DNA of 32,482 bases from Thiobacillus sp. (GTDB lineage: Bacteria > Pseudomonadota > Gammaproteobacteria > Burkholderiales > Thiobacillaceae): positions 1-32,482 of the forward strand of contig JAUXVT010000040.1 in assembly GCA_030680405.1 (NCBI GenBank), written 5' to 3'. The position numbers were made by a program, and so were the translations under genes. Of this stretch, positions 7,455 through 17,590 are shown piece after piece. Positions within the stretch are counted from its first letter, which is position 1, and the number at the start of each line of letters is the position of its first letter. The notes beneath the pieces were generated by a model. It was given only the letters and a program-made list of their open reading frames with translations, had not been told where the DNA came from and ran no database searches.

Positions 7455-8251
7455 TGTATCGATGGTCTTGGCTCTGTCCCTGGCTCGCGGTGGCGCTCGC
7501 GGCGGCGGTGTTCATGCTGTTTGGACTCACCTGGTGGAGTGCCCTGCTTGCCGCATTCCTGCTGGTGTGTCCGGCGCTGTTGCTGTGGGGCCTGTTCATC
7601 ACCCGCCCGAAATCGGACGAACCGGCGGTGCATACCCGCGGCATGATCATGGATTGGGCCGCGCCGTTCTACGATATGTATTGCCGTGCAGTCGGCCTGG
7701 GCCAAGGCTTCCGCGACCAGACGCTGCACGTGGCGGCGATTCGCGCGGGCGAAACCATTCTCGATGTGGGCTGCGGCACCGGGGTGCTCACGCGCCGCGC
7801 GGGCGAGGCCGCAGGGCCGGCGGGTTTGGCCATCGGCATCGACCCCGGACAGGACATGATTCGCATAGCGAAAGAAAACGCGCAACGGTTCGGCAGCCGC
7901 GCCGCATTCAAGGTCGCCACGATCGAAAACTTGTCGTTCGAGAGCGCACGCTTCGATGTCGTCCTGTCCAGCCTCATGCTGCATCACCTGCCGCCCGATT
8001 TGAAACGACAGGGCTTGCGCGAGGTGTATCGCGTTCTCAAGCCGGGCGGCCGCTTCGTCGTCGTGGATTTCTACCGTCCCGCGAACCCCTTGTGGTGGCT
8101 GGTGGCCTGGCCGTTCTTGTTCATGCCCACGACCGCGGAGAACTTCCACGGAACACTCCCGGACTATTTCCGGGAAGCGGGTTTCAACCCGGTACAAGGC
8201 AAGGGCCGGCGTGCGGGAATCCTGGCGCTTTGGTGTGCCATCAAACCTTAG
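7451..8251 (+). CDS. Membrane-anchored class I SAM-dependent methyltransferase
   Basis: Protein of 266 residues. Two hydrophobic segments at about residues 8-55 form a membrane anchor. A class I methyltransferase domain follows, with the SAM-binding motif LDVGCGTG near residue 107, an acidic residue after strand 2 (GIDPG), and a post-motif SSLMLHHLP segment resembling the UbiE/COQ5 type. The substrate is unknown. The gene starts inside the copA stop (ATGA), so the two are translationally coupled, implying a role alongside copper export or repair of a membrane component. Quinone methylation or lipid modification are possibilities; metal methylation cannot be excluded. Confidence 0.85.
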   Translation: MMYRWSWLCPWLAVALAAAVFMLFGLTWWSALLAAFLLVCPALLLWGLFITRPKSDEPAVHTRGMIMDWAAPFYDMYCRAVGLGQGFRDQTLHVAAIRAGETILDVGCGTGVLTRRAGEAAGPAGLAIGIDPGQDMIRIAKENAQRFGSRAAFKVATIENLSFESARFDVVLSSLMLHHLPPDLKRQGLREVYRVLKPGGRFVVVDFYRPANPLWWLVAWPFLFMPTTAENFHGTLPDYFREAGFNPVQGKGRRAGILALWCAIKP

Positions 8252-8262
8252 GAGGAAACATC

Positions 8263-8742
8263 ATGCTCCCTCATCTCAAAACGCTTTTGCGCGCGGCCCT
8301 GGCCGGCATCGCGGCCTTGCTACTGACCGCCGCGTTCGCGGCCGATTCCAATCAGCATAAAGTCGTGCACGGTGTGGCCATTTATCTCGGCGTGATTCCG
8401 GCCGAGATGATCCTGGGGCATCCCAGACCGCACACCGAGGCGGAAATGCACAGCGGCGTGCCAGCCGGGCAGCATCAGCAGCATGTGGTGGTGGCGCTGT
8501 TCGACAACGCCACGGGCAAGCGCATCAGTGGCGCGAAAGTGAGCGCGCGGGTGCATGAAATCAATCTGGCCGGCGCCCAGAGAAAACTCGAACCCATGCT
8601 GATTGCGGGCACGGTCAGCTACGGCAATTACTTCAACATGCCGGCCACCAACAACCCCTACCGCATCAACGTGCTGATCGAATTGCCTGGGGTGGCGGGC
8701 GTGATCGAAGCGCAATTCGACTACCACCATGCGCGCGCTTGA
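8263..8742 (+). CDS. Exported protein of unknown function, His-containing
   Basis: Protein of 159 residues with a signal peptide of about 27 residues (ending in AAFA). The mature part looks like a beta-sandwich: VVVALFDNATGKRISGAKVSARV is reminiscent of Ig-like or transthyretin-like modules, and the end (IEAQFDYHHARA) carries His residues. Several His lie in the first half (GHPRPHTEAEMH, GQHQQH). It may bind metal in the periplasm, but I do not recognise the family. A TAGGAGGAAA ribosome site starts within the stop of the previous gene, placing it in the copA operon. Confidence 0.75.
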   Translation: MLPHLKTLLRAALAGIAALLLTAAFAADSNQHKVVHGVAIYLGVIPAEMILGHPRPHTEAEMHSGVPAGQHQQHVVVALFDNATGKRISGAKVSARVHEINLAGAQRKLEPMLIAGTVSYGNYFNMPATNNPYRINVLIELPGVAGVIEAQFDYHHARA

Positions 8743-8765
8743 TCTCTATGCGCGAAAGTGACGCC

Positions 8766-9008
8766 ATGAAACGCCTTTATTCCGTCCCACATCGGTACGC
8801 GGGCACTGTCCAGGTAAACCTGGCCGTGCTGGCTTTTTTCGCCATCGCGGCGTTTTTCCTGCTGACCGAGCACCGCGCCCACCTGTTCGGGGCGCTGCCC
8901 TTCTTGCTGTTGCTTGCTTGTCCGTTGCTGCATTCTTTCATGCATCGTGGGCATGGCGGCAACGGAGAGCACCAGCCTCCTCATGACAAGGAAGGGGACA
9001 AGACATGA
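8766..9008 (+). CDS. DUF2933 small membrane protein
   Basis: Protein of 80 residues: a basic start (MKRLYSVPHRY), one or two hydrophobic segments (about residues 18-60) and a His/Gly tail (HSFMHRGHGGNGEHQPPHD). The segment FGALPFLLLLACPLLHSFMH is the recognisable core of DUF2933 proteins, which occur next to copper and silver export genes. The His-rich tail could bind metal. The start is uncertain: ATG codons at 8748 and 8766 are in frame and neither has a strong ribosome site. The end overlaps the next gene by 4 bases. Confidence 0.8.
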   Translation: MKRLYSVPHRYAGTVQVNLAVLAFFAIAAFFLLTEHRAHLFGALPFLLLLACPLLHSFMHRGHGGNGEHQPPHDKEGDKT

Positions 9009-9661
9009 ATGACACTGCGCCTGCCTATGGCTTATGGCTATTGGTACTGATCAATTCCGCCGTATTCGTTATGTTCGCGTTCAGCTTCACCAAACCGAAA
9101 ACGGCACGCGACTGGCGCTCGTTCGGCGCATTCTCGGCGTTCATCGTCGCGCTGTTCACCGAGATGTACGGTTTTCCGCTGACGATTTATCTGCTCTCCG
9201 GCTGGTTGCAGAGCCGCTACCCGGGCGTTGATTTTTTATCGCACGACGCCGGCCATCTACTGGAAATCATGTTCGGCTGGCGCGCCAACCCGCACTTTGG
9301 GCCGTTCCATTTGCTGAGCTTCGCCTTCATCGGCGGCGGCTTCTGGCTGCTGTCCTCAGCGTGGAAAGTGCTATTTGCGGCCCAGCACAGCCACACCCTG
9401 GCGGTGACCGGGCCGTATGCCTATATCCGTCATCCGCAGTACGCGGGTTTTGTGCTCATCATGCTGGGCTTTCTGGTGCAGTGGCCGACGATCCTGACGC
9501 TCGCCATGTTCCCGGTACTGGTGTTCATGTACGTGCGCCTGGCGCAGCACGAGGAGCGCGAGGTGGCGGCCGAGTTCGGCGAGGCGTATGCGCGCTACGC
9601 GGCGCGCGTGCCGGCCTTCTTTCCACGGCCCGGCGCGCAGGGCCGGGATACTACGGGCTAA
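9005..9661 (+). CDS. ICMT/PEMT-type integral membrane methyltransferase
   Basis: Integral membrane protein of 218 residues, about five hydrophobic segments. The C-terminal half shows the isoprenylcysteine carboxyl methyltransferase / phospholipid methyltransferase signature: GPYAYIRHPQYAGF followed by a hydrophobic helix and an EEREVAAEFGEAYARY segment, which bind SAM and the substrate head group in that superfamily. Bacterial members act on lipids or unknown small molecules, so the substrate is not assignable. It overlaps the DUF2933 gene (ATGA) and is the second methyltransferase of the copA operon. Confidence 0.88.
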   Translation: MNDTAPAYGLWLLVLINSAVFVMFAFSFTKPKTARDWRSFGAFSAFIVALFTEMYGFPLTIYLLSGWLQSRYPGVDFLSHDAGHLLEIMFGWRANPHFGPFHLLSFAFIGGGFWLLSSAWKVLFAAQHSHTLAVTGPYAYIRHPQYAGFVLIMLGFLVQWPTILTLAMFPVLVFMYVRLAQHEEREVAAEFGEAYARYAARVPAFFPRPGAQGRDTTG

Positions 9662-9690
9662 GCGGGGCGCGATCCCCAAAGGAGCAGGCC

Positions 9691-9873
9691 ATGAAGCAAT
9701 CCACACATCGCTTGGGGTGGTCGGGGCTAGTGGAGTCGTTCCGGGGACTCGCGGTCGGGGACGCACTGGCACCGAAGTCGTCGTACAACCATGTCGTGGA
9801 CAACATCGTCTACGGCAGCCATTTCTATATGCCGGGCGCCCGGCCAGTACCGCATCGAGGAAAACTTGGATAA
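9691..9873 (+). CDS. Hypothetical 60-residue protein or gene remnant
   Basis: A short frame with a good ribosome site (AAAGGAG, 7 bases before the ATG). The product (begins MKQSTHRLGWSG, contains VVDNIVYGSHFYMPGARP) matches no family I know and has no signal peptide. The reading continues plausibly in another frame after PGARP (GQYRIEENLDNAHAC), so this may be a 5' fragment of a damaged gene. It is the only gene-like content in the roughly 300 bases between the methyltransferase and the AMP phosphorylase. Confidence 0.35.
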   Translation: MKQSTHRLGWSGLVESFRGLAVGDALAPKSSYNHVVDNIVYGSHFYMPGARPVPHRGKLG

Positions 9874-9933
9874 CGCACACGCGTGCCGGTTATCCGCGAG
9901 GGCGTGCACCTGGAATGAGAGGCGGCGGAGTCC

Positions 9934-9969
9934 ATGAACCATGACGCCAAGCGAAGCCGGTACTTATGA
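9934..9969 (+). other. 11-codon leader frame overlapping the AMP phosphorylase start
   Basis: ATG at 9934 with GGAG just upstream opens a frame of 11 codons whose TGA (9967-9969) overlaps the ATG at 9966. The main gene lacks its own ribosome site, so re-initiation after this mini-frame is one way it could be translated. It could also be chance. Confidence 0.25.
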
Positions 9970-11492
9970 GTTATAACGCGCATCAGACGTCGCCCCACCC
10001 GCTGCGCCTCAAGCGCCTGGGCATCGACACCTACCAGGAACCCGTGATCTATATGCGCAGCGATTGTCACGTGTGCCGCGCCGAGGGCTTCGAGGCGCAG
10101 TCGCGCGTGCAGGTGACGCACAACAACCATGCCATCATCGCCACGCTGAATGTCGTCACCGGCGAACTGCTGGCGCCGGACGAGGCGGGACTCTCGGAGG
10201 CGGCGTGGCGGCTCCTCGGTGCGCGCGCAGGCGATGCGGTGGCCCTGTCCCACCCGCCGGTGCTGGACTCGCTGAGCCGGGTGCGCGCCAAGGTGTACGG
10301 CAAGCGGCTCGGCGGCGGCGACATGCGCGCAATCGTGCGCGACATCGCCGCGGGACGCTATGCGGATATTCACATCTCGGCCTTCCTCGCCGCCTGCGCC
10401 GGCGACCGGCTGGATCTCGCCGAAACGGTCGCGCTCACGCGCGCCATGATCGATGCCGGCGAGCGCCTTGCCTGGGGGCACGCGCCGGTGGTGGACAAGC
10501 ACTGCGTCGGCGGGCTGCCGGGCAACCGCACGACATTGATCGTGGTGCCCATCGTCGCGGCTTTCGGTCTCACCATGCCCAAGACCTCGTCGCGTGCCAT
10601 CACCTCGCCTGCGGGCACCGCGGACGTGATGGAGACGCTCACGGAGGTCGAGCTGGATGTCCCGGCCATGCGCCGGGTGGTGGAGCGCGAAGGCGGTTGC
10701 ATCGTCTGGGGCGGCGCGGTGCGCCTGAGTCCTGCGGATGACATCCTCATTCGCGTCGAGCGCCCGCTCGATCTCGACAGCGAGGGCCAGCTGGTCGCCT
10801 CGGTGCTGTCGAAGAAGGCTGCGGCCGGATCGAGCCACGTCGTCATCGACATCCCGGTGGGCGAGACCGCCAAGGTGCGCAGCCGCGAGGCCGCGCAGGC
10901 ACTGAGCCATCGCCTCGTGGAAACCGGTCGTGCCATCGGCCTTACCGTGCAGACGGTCGTCACCGACGGCACCCAGCCCGTGGGCCGCGGCATCGGCCCG
11001 GCGCTCGAGGCGCGCGACGTGCTCGCGGTGCTGCGCCGCGAAGCCGACGCGCCGGTTGACCTGCGCGAACGCGCGCTGCGGCTTGCCGGCGCGGTGCTCG
11101 AATTCGCGCCGGGGGTTGCGCCGGGCGAGGGCGTGCACCGGGCGCGCGAGATTCTGGACGACGGCCGCGCATGGAATAAATTCGAGGCCATCTGCGCGGC
11201 CCAGGGCGGCCTGCGCATGCCGCCGCTGGCGGCGCATACGCACGCGGTGACGGCCGCGCGGCGCGGACGCGTGACGGCGATCGACAATCGGCGGCTGGCG
11301 CGCGTGGCCAAGCTCGCCGGCGCGCCGCGCGCGCCGGCCGCTGGGCTCGAACTGCACATGCCGCTCGGCGCGGAGGTCGAGGCGGGCATGCCGCTCTTCA
11401 CGGTGCACGCCGAGGCGCCGGGCGAACTGGCTTACGCGCTCGACTACATCGCCGCGCAGCCCGGAATCGTGCGCGTGGAGGCCGAACCATGA
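9966..11492 (+). CDS. Archaeal-type AMP phosphorylase / thymidine phosphorylase family protein
   Basis: Protein of 508 residues of the nucleoside phosphorylase family in the form first known from archaea (AMP phosphorylase, DeoA-like), about 60 residues longer than bacterial thymidine phosphorylase because of an extra N-terminal domain. Signatures visible: [14 protein letters not shown] for phosphate binding, [20 protein letters not shown], and a C-terminal lipoyl-like barrel. Archaeal members convert AMP and phosphate to ribose 1,5-bisphosphate and base; bacterial ones are often annotated as putative thymidine phosphorylase, so the substrate needs testing. Its stop overlaps the acetate kinase start. 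No clear ribosome site precedes the ATG. Confidence 0.88.
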   Translation: MSYNAHQTSPHPLRLKRLGIDTYQEPVIYMRSDCHVCRAEGFEAQSRVQVTHNNHAIIATLNVVTGELLAPDEAGLSEAAWRLLGARAGDAVALSHPPVLDSLSRVRAKVYGKRLGGGDMRAIVRDIAAGRYADIHISAFLAACAGDRLDLAETVALTRAMIDAGERLAWGHAPVVDKHCVGGLPGNRTTLIVVPIVAAFGLTMPKTSSRAITSPAGTADVMETLTEVELDVPAMRRVVEREGGCIVWGGAVRLSPADDILIRVERPLDLDSEGQLVASVLSKKAAAGSSHVVIDIPVGETAKVRSREAAQALSHRLVETGRAIGLTVQTVVTDGTQPVGRGIGPALEARDVLAVLRREADAPVDLRERALRLAGAVLEFAPGVAPGEGVHRAREILDDGRAWNKFEAICAAQGGLRMPPLAAHTHAVTAARRGRVTAIDNRRLARVAKLAGAPRAPAAGLELHMPLGAEVEAGMPLFTVHAEAPGELAYALDYIAAQPGIVRVEAEP

Positions 11493-12631
11493 AGCCGGTG
11501 GTGCTGACCGTCAACACGGGGAATTCTTCCGTCCGCCTCGCGGCGTTTGCGTCGCAAGGCGAGTCGCTGTCGCGGGGGGCGAGCGGGCATTTTCCAGGCG
11601 ACCTGAAGCCGGCGGCCATGCTGCGCGCCTTTCTCAAGGGCCACGGCATCGAGGCGGTGGCGGCCGTCGCGCACCGCGTCGTTCACGGTGGTGCGCGCCT
11701 CACGGCGCCGTGCCGCATCGACGCCGCGGTGGAGGCCGAGATCGAGCGGCTGGTGCCGCTTGCGCCGCTGCACAATCCGCGTGCGCTCGAATGGATACGC
11801 GCCTGCCGCGCGCTGTTCGGGGCAGAAACCACGCAGGTGGCGGTGTTCGATACGGCGTTTTACGCCGCGCTGCCGGAGGTCGCCGCGACCTACGCGCTGC
11901 CGCGCGCGCTCTGTGTGCGCCACGGCATTCGCCGCTATGGTTTCCACGGGCTCGCCCATCAGGCGATGTGGCGGCGCTGGCGCGAACTGCGGCCTGATAT
12001 CCGCGCGGGCGGGCGTGTGATCTCGCTGCAGCTCGGCGCCGGCTGTTCGGTCACCGCCATCCGTGATGGGCAGGTCGTGGATACGTCGATAGGCTTCTCG
12101 CCGCTCGAAGGCCTGGTGATGGCCACGCGCCCGGGCGATGTCGATCCCGGCGCACTCACCTTCCTCGCGCGCGCCGAAGGCCTGTCGCTCGACCAGATCG
12201 AGCGCCTGCTTAACGAGGAGGCTAGCCTGTTTGGCCTGTCGGGCGTGAGCGGCGACATGCACGCATTGCTGGATACGGACGACGCGGATGCGCGGCTGGC
12301 GGTCGAGGTCTACTGCTACCGCGCGCGCAAATATATCGGCGCCTACCTTGCCGCCCTGGGCGGCGCCGAGGCGATCCTGTTCGGCGGCGGGGTGGGCGAG
12401 CACGCGCCGCGGGTGCGCGCGAAGATCCTGGGCGGGCTGGAATGGCTGGGCATCGTGCCGGATCCGGAGGCCAACCGCACCGCCGTCGGAACCGAGAGGT
12501 GCATCAGCCACCGCGGCAGTGCAACCGCGCTGTGGGCCATTCCCGTCGACGAGGCCGTCCCTCTGGCGCAGGCGGCCTTGGCCGTGATGGCGACCCATGC
12601 AGCATTCGGGCTTCAGGAGGATGGTTCATGA
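11489..12631 (+). CDS. ackA: Acetate kinase
   Basis: Cytosolic enzyme of 380 residues that makes ATP from acetyl phosphate and ADP, releasing acetate. Family motifs are recognisable though divergent: VNTGNSS at the N-terminus (usual NAGSSS), [44 protein letters not shown] and [10 protein letters not shown] (usual TGGIGENA). It is slightly shorter than the typical 400 residues. ATGA overlaps with both the preceding phosphorylase and the following phosphoketolase indicate one coupled operon. Acetyl phosphate from phosphoketolase is the obvious substrate. Confidence 0.93.
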   Translation: MKPVVLTVNTGNSSVRLAAFASQGESLSRGASGHFPGDLKPAAMLRAFLKGHGIEAVAAVAHRVVHGGARLTAPCRIDAAVEAEIERLVPLAPLHNPRALEWIRACRALFGAETTQVAVFDTAFYAALPEVAATYALPRALCVRHGIRRYGFHGLAHQAMWRRWRELRPDIRAGGRVISLQLGAGCSVTAIRDGQVVDTSIGFSPLEGLVMATRPGDVDPGALTFLARAEGLSLDQIERLLNEEASLFGLSGVSGDMHALLDTDDADARLAVEVYCYRARKYIGAYLAALGGAEAILFGGGVGEHAPRVRAKILGGLEWLGIVPDPEANRTAVGTERCISHRGSATALWAIPVDEAVPLAQAALAVMATHAAFGLQEDGS

Positions 12632-15048
12632 ACGAAACCGCGGGGCTACCCGGGGCCGCACAGGGTCCGCTTTCCATCGAGGCGCTGCAGCGGATGGATG
12701 CCTGGTGGCGCGCGGCGAACTATCTTTCGGTCGGGCAGATTTATCTGCTCGACAATCCGCTGCTCCGGGAGCCGCTCACGCTCGCGCATGTGAAGCCGCG
12801 GCTGCTCGGCCATTGGGGCACCACGCCCGGCCTCAATTTCCTCTACGTGCACCTGAACCGCGTCATCAACAAGCATGATCTCAGTGTGCTCTACGTCGCC
12901 GGCCCCGGTCACGGCGGGCCGGCGCTGGTCGCCAATACCTGGCTCGAGGGCAGTTACAGCGAGTTTTATCCGAACGTCGGGCGCGATGCCGCGGGCATGC
13001 AGCAGGTGTTCCGGCAGTTTTCGTTCCCCGGCGGCGTCGGCAGCCACGTCACCGCCGAGACCCCAGGCTCGATTCACGAGGGCGGCGAGCTCGGCTACGC
13101 CCTGTCGCACGCCTACGGCGCCGCCTTCGACAACCCGGAGCTGATCGTCGCGTGTGTGGTGGGCGATGGCGAGGCCGAGACCGGGCCGCTGGCCGCAGCC
13201 TGGCATTCGAACAAGTTCCTGAACCCGGCAAGCGACGGCGCGGTGCTGCCGATCCTGCACCTCAACGGCTACAAGATCGCCAATCCCACGGTGTTTGCGC
13301 GCATCCCGCACGCCGAGCTCGAAAGCCTGTTCCTGGGCTACGGTTATCAGCCCTATTTTGTCGAGGGAGAGGCGCCACCGGCCATGCACCAGGCGATGGC
13401 GGCGACGCTCGATACCGTGATCGGCGAGATCCGTGCGATCCAGCAACGGGCGCGCGCGGGCGGCGTCATCGAACGCCCGCGCTGGCCGATGATTATTCTC
13501 AATTCCCCCAAGGGCTGGACCGGCCCGAAGGAAGTGGACGGCCAGAAGACCGAGGGCAGCTGGCGCTCGCACCAGGTGCCGTTCGGCGAGCTGGCGGAGA
13601 AGCCCGCGCACCTGAAACTCCTCGAACAATGGTTGAAGAGTTACCGGCCCGAGGAACTGTTCGATGAACGCGGTGCGCTCAGGCCCGAGCTCGCGGCGCT
13701 CGCACCCCAAGGAACGCGGCGCATGGGCGCCAACCCGCATGCGAACGGCGGCCTGCTGCTCAGGGACTTGCAGCTGCCCGATTTCCGCGACTACGCCGTG
13801 GACGCCGCGCAACCGGGACAGGCGCAGGCCGAACCGACGCGCATCCTGGGCAAGTACTTGCGCGACGTGATGCGGCTCAACACCGACGCGCGCAACTTCC
13901 GCGTGGTCGGCCCGGACGAGACCGCCTCCAACCGCCTCGGTGCGTTGTTCGAGGCGACAGAACGTACATGGGTGGCAGAGCGTCGTCCTGAAGATGATCA
14001 TCTCGCCCCCGACGGGCGCGTCATGGAAATCCTCTCGGAGCACACCTGCCAGGGCTGGCTCGAAGGCTACCTGCTCACCGGCCGGCACGGCCTGTTCTCG
14101 TGCTACGAGGCGTTCATCCACATCGTCGATTCGATGTTCAACCAGCACGCCAAGTGGCTCAAGGTAAGCCGCGAGATCCCGTGGCGGCGGCCGATCGCCT
14201 CGCTGAATTACCTGCTGACCTCGCATGTCTGGCGCCAGGACCACAACGGTTTTTCGCATCAGGACCCGGGCTTCATCGATCACGTGGTCAACAAGAAGGC
14301 CGGCGTCATCCGTGTGTACCTGCCGCCCGACGCCAACACGCTGCTCTGCGTCACCGATTGCTGCCTGCGTTCCCGTCAGCTGGTGAACGTCATCGTCGCC
14401 GGCAAGAACGATCAGCCGCAGTGGCTCGCCATGGACGCCGCCATCAAGCACTGCGCGGCCGGCATCGGCATCTTCGAATGGGCGAGCAGCGACGCCGACA
14501 GCGAACCGGACGTGGTCATGGCCTGTGCCGGCGACGTGCCGACGCTCGAAACGCTGGCGGCGGTCGATCTGCTGCGCCGCCATCTTCCCGACCTCAAGGT
14601 GCGCGTGGTGAACGTCGTCGACCTGATGACGCTGCAGCCCAGGGAGGAGCACCCGCACGGGCTCGCGGACCGGGAGTTCGACGGGCTGTTCACCACCGAC
14701 AAACCGGTCATCTTCGCCTACCACGGCTATCCGTGGCTGATTCACCGGCTCACCTACCGCCGCACCAATCACGGGAACCTGCACGTGCGCGGCTACAAGG
14801 AGGAGGGCAGCACCACCACGCCGTTCGACATGGCGGTGCTCAATGACCTCGACCGCTTTCATCTGGTGGCCGACGTGATCGACCGCGTGCCGAAGCTCGG
14901 CTACAAGGCCGCCTACCTGAAACAGCTGATGCGCGACAAGCTCATCGAGCACCGCCAGTACATCGAGCGCCACGGCCAGGACATGCCGGAGATACTCGGG
15001 TGGAAGTGGCCTGCGCCAGGTGCGGAAGCTCGGGGCGCGGGAGGGTGA
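12628..15048 (+). CDS. xfp: Phosphoketolase (xylulose 5-phosphate / fructose 6-phosphate)
   Basis: Thiamine diphosphate enzyme of 806 residues (usual 780-830) that splits xylulose 5-phosphate or fructose 6-phosphate into acetyl phosphate and a smaller sugar phosphate. Diagnostic segments: [32 protein letters not shown], the TPP-binding [19 protein letters not shown] near residues 179-197, [21 protein letters not shown], and in the second half [17 protein letters not shown] with [33 protein letters not shown] at 12615-12620 and the ATGA overlap with ackA fix the start. With AckA it provides substrate-level ATP without glycolysis past triose phosphate. Confidence 0.96.
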   Translation: MNETAGLPGAAQGPLSIEALQRMDAWWRAANYLSVGQIYLLDNPLLREPLTLAHVKPRLLGHWGTTPGLNFLYVHLNRVINKHDLSVLYVAGPGHGGPALVANTWLEGSYSEFYPNVGRDAAGMQQVFRQFSFPGGVGSHVTAETPGSIHEGGELGYALSHAYGAAFDNPELIVACVVGDGEAETGPLAAAWHSNKFLNPASDGAVLPILHLNGYKIANPTVFARIPHAELESLFLGYGYQPYFVEGEAPPAMHQAMAATLDTVIGEIRAIQQRARAGGVIERPRWPMIILNSPKGWTGPKEVDGQKTEGSWRSHQVPFGELAEKPAHLKLLEQWLKSYRPEELFDERGALRPELAALAPQGTRRMGANPHANGGLLLRDLQLPDFRDYAVDAAQPGQAQAEPTRILGKYLRDVMRLNTDARNFRVVGPDETASNRLGALFEATERTWVAERRPEDDHLAPDGRVMEILSEHTCQGWLEGYLLTGRHGLFSCYEAFIHIVDSMFNQHAKWLKVSREIPWRRPIASLNYLLTSHVWRQDHNGFSHQDPGFIDHVVNKKAGVIRVYLPPDANTLLCVTDCCLRSRQLVNVIVAGKNDQPQWLAMDAAIKHCAAGIGIFEWASSDADSEPDVVMACAGDVPTLETLAAVDLLRRHLPDLKVRVVNVVDLMTLQPREEHPHGLADREFDGLFTTDKPVIFAYHGYPWLIHRLTYRRTNHGNLHVRGYKEEGSTTTPFDMAVLNDLDRFHLVADVIDRVPKLGYKAAYLKQLMRDKLIEHRQYIERHGQDMPEILGWKWPAPGAEARGAGG

Positions 15049-15050
15049 CC

Positions 15051-16745
15051 ATGCTCGAAGACTTCATTCACGAACCCCGCGTCGCCTACTTCTCCATGGA
15101 GATCGCGCTGCGCAACGAAATCCCGACTTACGCCGGCGGTTTGGGCGTGCTGGCCGGCGATACCGTGCGCTCGGCCGCCGACCTTACGCTGCCGCTGGTG
15201 GCGGTGAGCCTGGTGAGCCGTGCCGGCTATTTCCGCCAGGAGATCGACGCTCAGGGTCGGCAGGTCGAGCAAGCAGTCGTGTGGGAGCCGCGCGAGTGGG
15301 CCACGCCCCTGGATGCGAAGATCGCCGTGTCGATCGAGGGCCGGGCGGTGTGGATCGGCGCGTGGCTCTATGTGCTCGAGGGCCACATGGGCGGCCGCCA
15401 GCCGGTGCTGCTGCTCGACACCGATCTGGACGAGAACCAGCGCGAGGACCGCGAGATCACCCATTACCTGTATGGCGGCGACGAAGCCTACCGGTTCAAG
15501 CAGGAGATCGTGCTTGGCATCGGCGGGGTGCGCCTGCTGCACGCGCTCGGTTTCAGAATCCGCCAGTACCACATGAACGAGGGGCATTCCGCACTGCTTG
15601 GCCTCGAACTGCTGCGGCGTTATGTTTATCCGCCCGAGGACCTGCGCCCCGGCGAGCCGCCCTACGACCTTCCGCGGGTGCGCGCGTTGTGCAACTTCAC
15701 CACCCATACCCCGGTCGAGGTCGGCCACGATCGCTTTTCCTACGCGCTGGTGATGCGTGTCCTCGGCAACGCCGTCGATCTGGCGACCCTCAAGTATCTC
15801 GCGGGCGAGGATGGCCTCAACATGACGCGGCTTGCACTTAACTTGAGCGAATACGTGAACGGCGTGGCCGAGCGCCACGCCGAGGTCTCGAAGACGATGT
15901 TCCCGGGCTACCGGGTGCATGCCATCACCAACGGCGTGCATCCGTATACCTGGACGAGCGAGCCCTTCCGCATGCTCTACGACCGTTATCTACCGAGCTG
16001 GTGCCACGAACCCGAGCAGCTCGTGCGCGCCGACTGCTGCCTCCCCGACGCCATCATCCGGGAGGCGCATCAACAGGCCAAGCAGGTGCTGATCGAGCAG
16101 GTGCGCGCGCGTACCGGTGTCGCCCTCAACCCGAAGCTGCCGATCCTCGGCTTCGCGCGGCGCATGACCGCCTACAAGCGGCCCGACCTGTTGTTCACCG
16201 ATCTTGAGCGCCTGAAGGCCGTCGCCCGGCAGCACGCGTTCCAGGTCGTGCTCGCCGGCAAGGCCCATCCGCACGACGAGGGCGGCAAGCGGCTGATCGA
16301 GCAGTTGCACGCCCAGGCGCGCGCGCTCGAAGGCGTCGTGCCGGTGGTCTTTCTGCCCGGCTACGACATGGAGATCGCCCAGGCGCTGGTGGCCGGTGTC
16401 GACATCTGGCTCAACACCCCGCTGCGTCCCTTCGAGGCCTCCGGCACCAGCGGCATGAAGGCCGCGTTCAACGGGGTGCCGAGCCTGTCGGTGCTCGATG
16501 GCTGGTGGATCGAGGGCTGCATCGAGGGCGTGACCGGCTGGGCGATCGGCAATGCCGCGGGCGCAGACGACGGCGACGCGCGCGCACTGTACGACAAGCT
16601 CGAGCAGGTGGTGCTGCCGCTCTACTATCAAAGCGACCCGGGTGGCTGGATCAGAGTCATGAAGGGCGCGATCAGCAAGAACGCGTCGTACTTCAACAGC
16701 CACCGCATGATGCGCCGCTACGCGACGGAGGCGTACATCCGATGA
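15051..16745 (+). CDS. glgP: Alpha-glucan (glycogen) phosphorylase, short type
   Basis: Pyridoxal phosphate enzyme of 564 residues releasing glucose 1-phosphate from glycogen or maltodextrin. It belongs to the shorter alpha-glucan phosphorylase group rather than the 800-residue GlgP type: it begins with [27 protein letters not shown], has [15 protein letters not shown], a [13 protein letters not shown] nucleotide-sugar-like segment, and [14 protein letters not shown], where Lys470 should hold the cofactor. GGAGG at 15040-15044 supports the start, 2 bases after the phosphoketolase stop. It probably feeds sugar phosphates toward the phosphoketolase; GlgX lies 2 kb further on. Confidence 0.92.
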   Translation: MLEDFIHEPRVAYFSMEIALRNEIPTYAGGLGVLAGDTVRSAADLTLPLVAVSLVSRAGYFRQEIDAQGRQVEQAVVWEPREWATPLDAKIAVSIEGRAVWIGAWLYVLEGHMGGRQPVLLLDTDLDENQREDREITHYLYGGDEAYRFKQEIVLGIGGVRLLHALGFRIRQYHMNEGHSALLGLELLRRYVYPPEDLRPGEPPYDLPRVRALCNFTTHTPVEVGHDRFSYALVMRVLGNAVDLATLKYLAGEDGLNMTRLALNLSEYVNGVAERHAEVSKTMFPGYRVHAITNGVHPYTWTSEPFRMLYDRYLPSWCHEPEQLVRADCCLPDAIIREAHQQAKQVLIEQVRARTGVALNPKLPILGFARRMTAYKRPDLLFTDLERLKAVARQHAFQVVLAGKAHPHDEGGKRLIEQLHAQARALEGVVPVVFLPGYDMEIAQALVAGVDIWLNTPLRPFEASGTSGMKAAFNGVPSLSVLDGWWIEGCIEGVTGWAIGNAAGADDGDARALYDKLEQVVLPLYYQSDPGGWIRVMKGAISKNASYFNSHRMMRRYATEAYIR

Positions 16746-16823
16746 ATCGCGCGCAACAAAAGCGGCGCAACAAAGTCTCAATAAAGCGCCTGTTGCCGAC
16801 AATGCTGCCAAGGAGTTAACACC

Positions 16824-17561
16824 ATGAGCCTGAACCGACGTGATTTCCTGGGCCTGGCCGGCGGCGCTGCCGCAGTCGCCGCCCTGGGGCCCGGCTTGCG
16901 TTTGATCGAACTTGCGCGGGCGCGCTCCCCCGAGGAAGCCGCCTCCAGCCTGCAACGCTGGGGGCTGTTGATCGATGCCAACCAGTGCGCCGACGGCTGC
17001 ACCGCCTGTGTCGACGCCTGTTTCACGGAAAACGGCGTCTGGGGCCACGGTCGGCCCAGGACCGATGCGCAGTGGATACGCAAGCTGACCGTCACCGACG
17101 AGCAGACCGGGCACACGCAAGCCTTTCCCATCATGTGCCAGCACTGCGAGTTTCCGCCCTGCGTGGACGTTTGCCCCACCGGGGCGTCGTTCCGGCGCGC
17201 CGACGGCATTGTGCTGGTGAACAAGCACACCTGCATCGGCTGCCGCTACTGCATGATGGCCTGTCCCTACAAGGCGCGCTCGCTTATTCACGAGGAAACC
17301 CACGACCAGAAAGCCTACGCCCCGCGCGGCATCGGCACGGTCGAGTCCTGCACGCTGTGCGTGCACAAGGTGGATCGCGGCGACGGCATCACCGCCTGCG
17401 CCGAGGCCTGCCTGCGGGCGGGGCATCAGGCAATCCTGTTCGGCGACCTCAAAGACCCCGACAGCGAGATCAGCAAGCGCCTGGTGGCCCAGCCTTCGAA
17501 GCAGATCCGAGCGGACTTGAATCTGAATACCGGTGTGCGTTACCAGGGTTTATTAGGATGA
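16824..17561 (+). CDS. Tat-exported ferredoxin-like protein with four [4Fe-4S] cluster motifs (DsrO/NrfC/HybA type)
   Basis: Protein of 245 residues with a twin-arginine signal (NRRDFLGLAGG) and four cysteine groups: CADGCTACVDAC, CQHCEFPPCVDVCP, CIGCRYCMMACP and CTLC...CAEAC. This is the layout of the electron-transfer subunits of periplasm-facing complex iron-sulfur enzymes (DsrO, NrfC, HybA). Those work with a membrane quinone partner (NrfD/HybB type) and a catalytic subunit, neither of which is nearby, so this copy looks orphaned. It is preceded by AAGGAG and lies between glucan phosphorylase and a YHS protein. The partner and pathway are unknown. Confidence 0.9.
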   Translation: MSLNRRDFLGLAGGAAAVAALGPGLRLIELARARSPEEAASSLQRWGLLIDANQCADGCTACVDACFTENGVWGHGRPRTDAQWIRKLTVTDEQTGHTQAFPIMCQHCEFPPCVDVCPTGASFRRADGIVLVNKHTCIGCRYCMMACPYKARSLIHEETHDQKAYAPRGIGTVESCTLCVHKVDRGDGITACAEACLRAGHQAILFGDLKDPDSEISKRLVAQPSKQIRADLNLNTGVRYQGLLG

Positions 17562-17590
17562 GGCGAACAGCGTTAGCCAAGGAGATACCT

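Noticed and set aside
12646-14973. Long minus-strand frame (775 codons) opposite phosphoketolase
   Set aside because: Shadow of a complete, recognised enzyme; low-complexity composition and no recognisable motifs.
16742-16819. 25-codon basic peptide frame overlapping the glucan phosphorylase stop
   Set aside because: It begins with ATGA overlap, but has no family, no clear ribosome site and a composition expected by chance; most likely leader of the ferredoxin gene.
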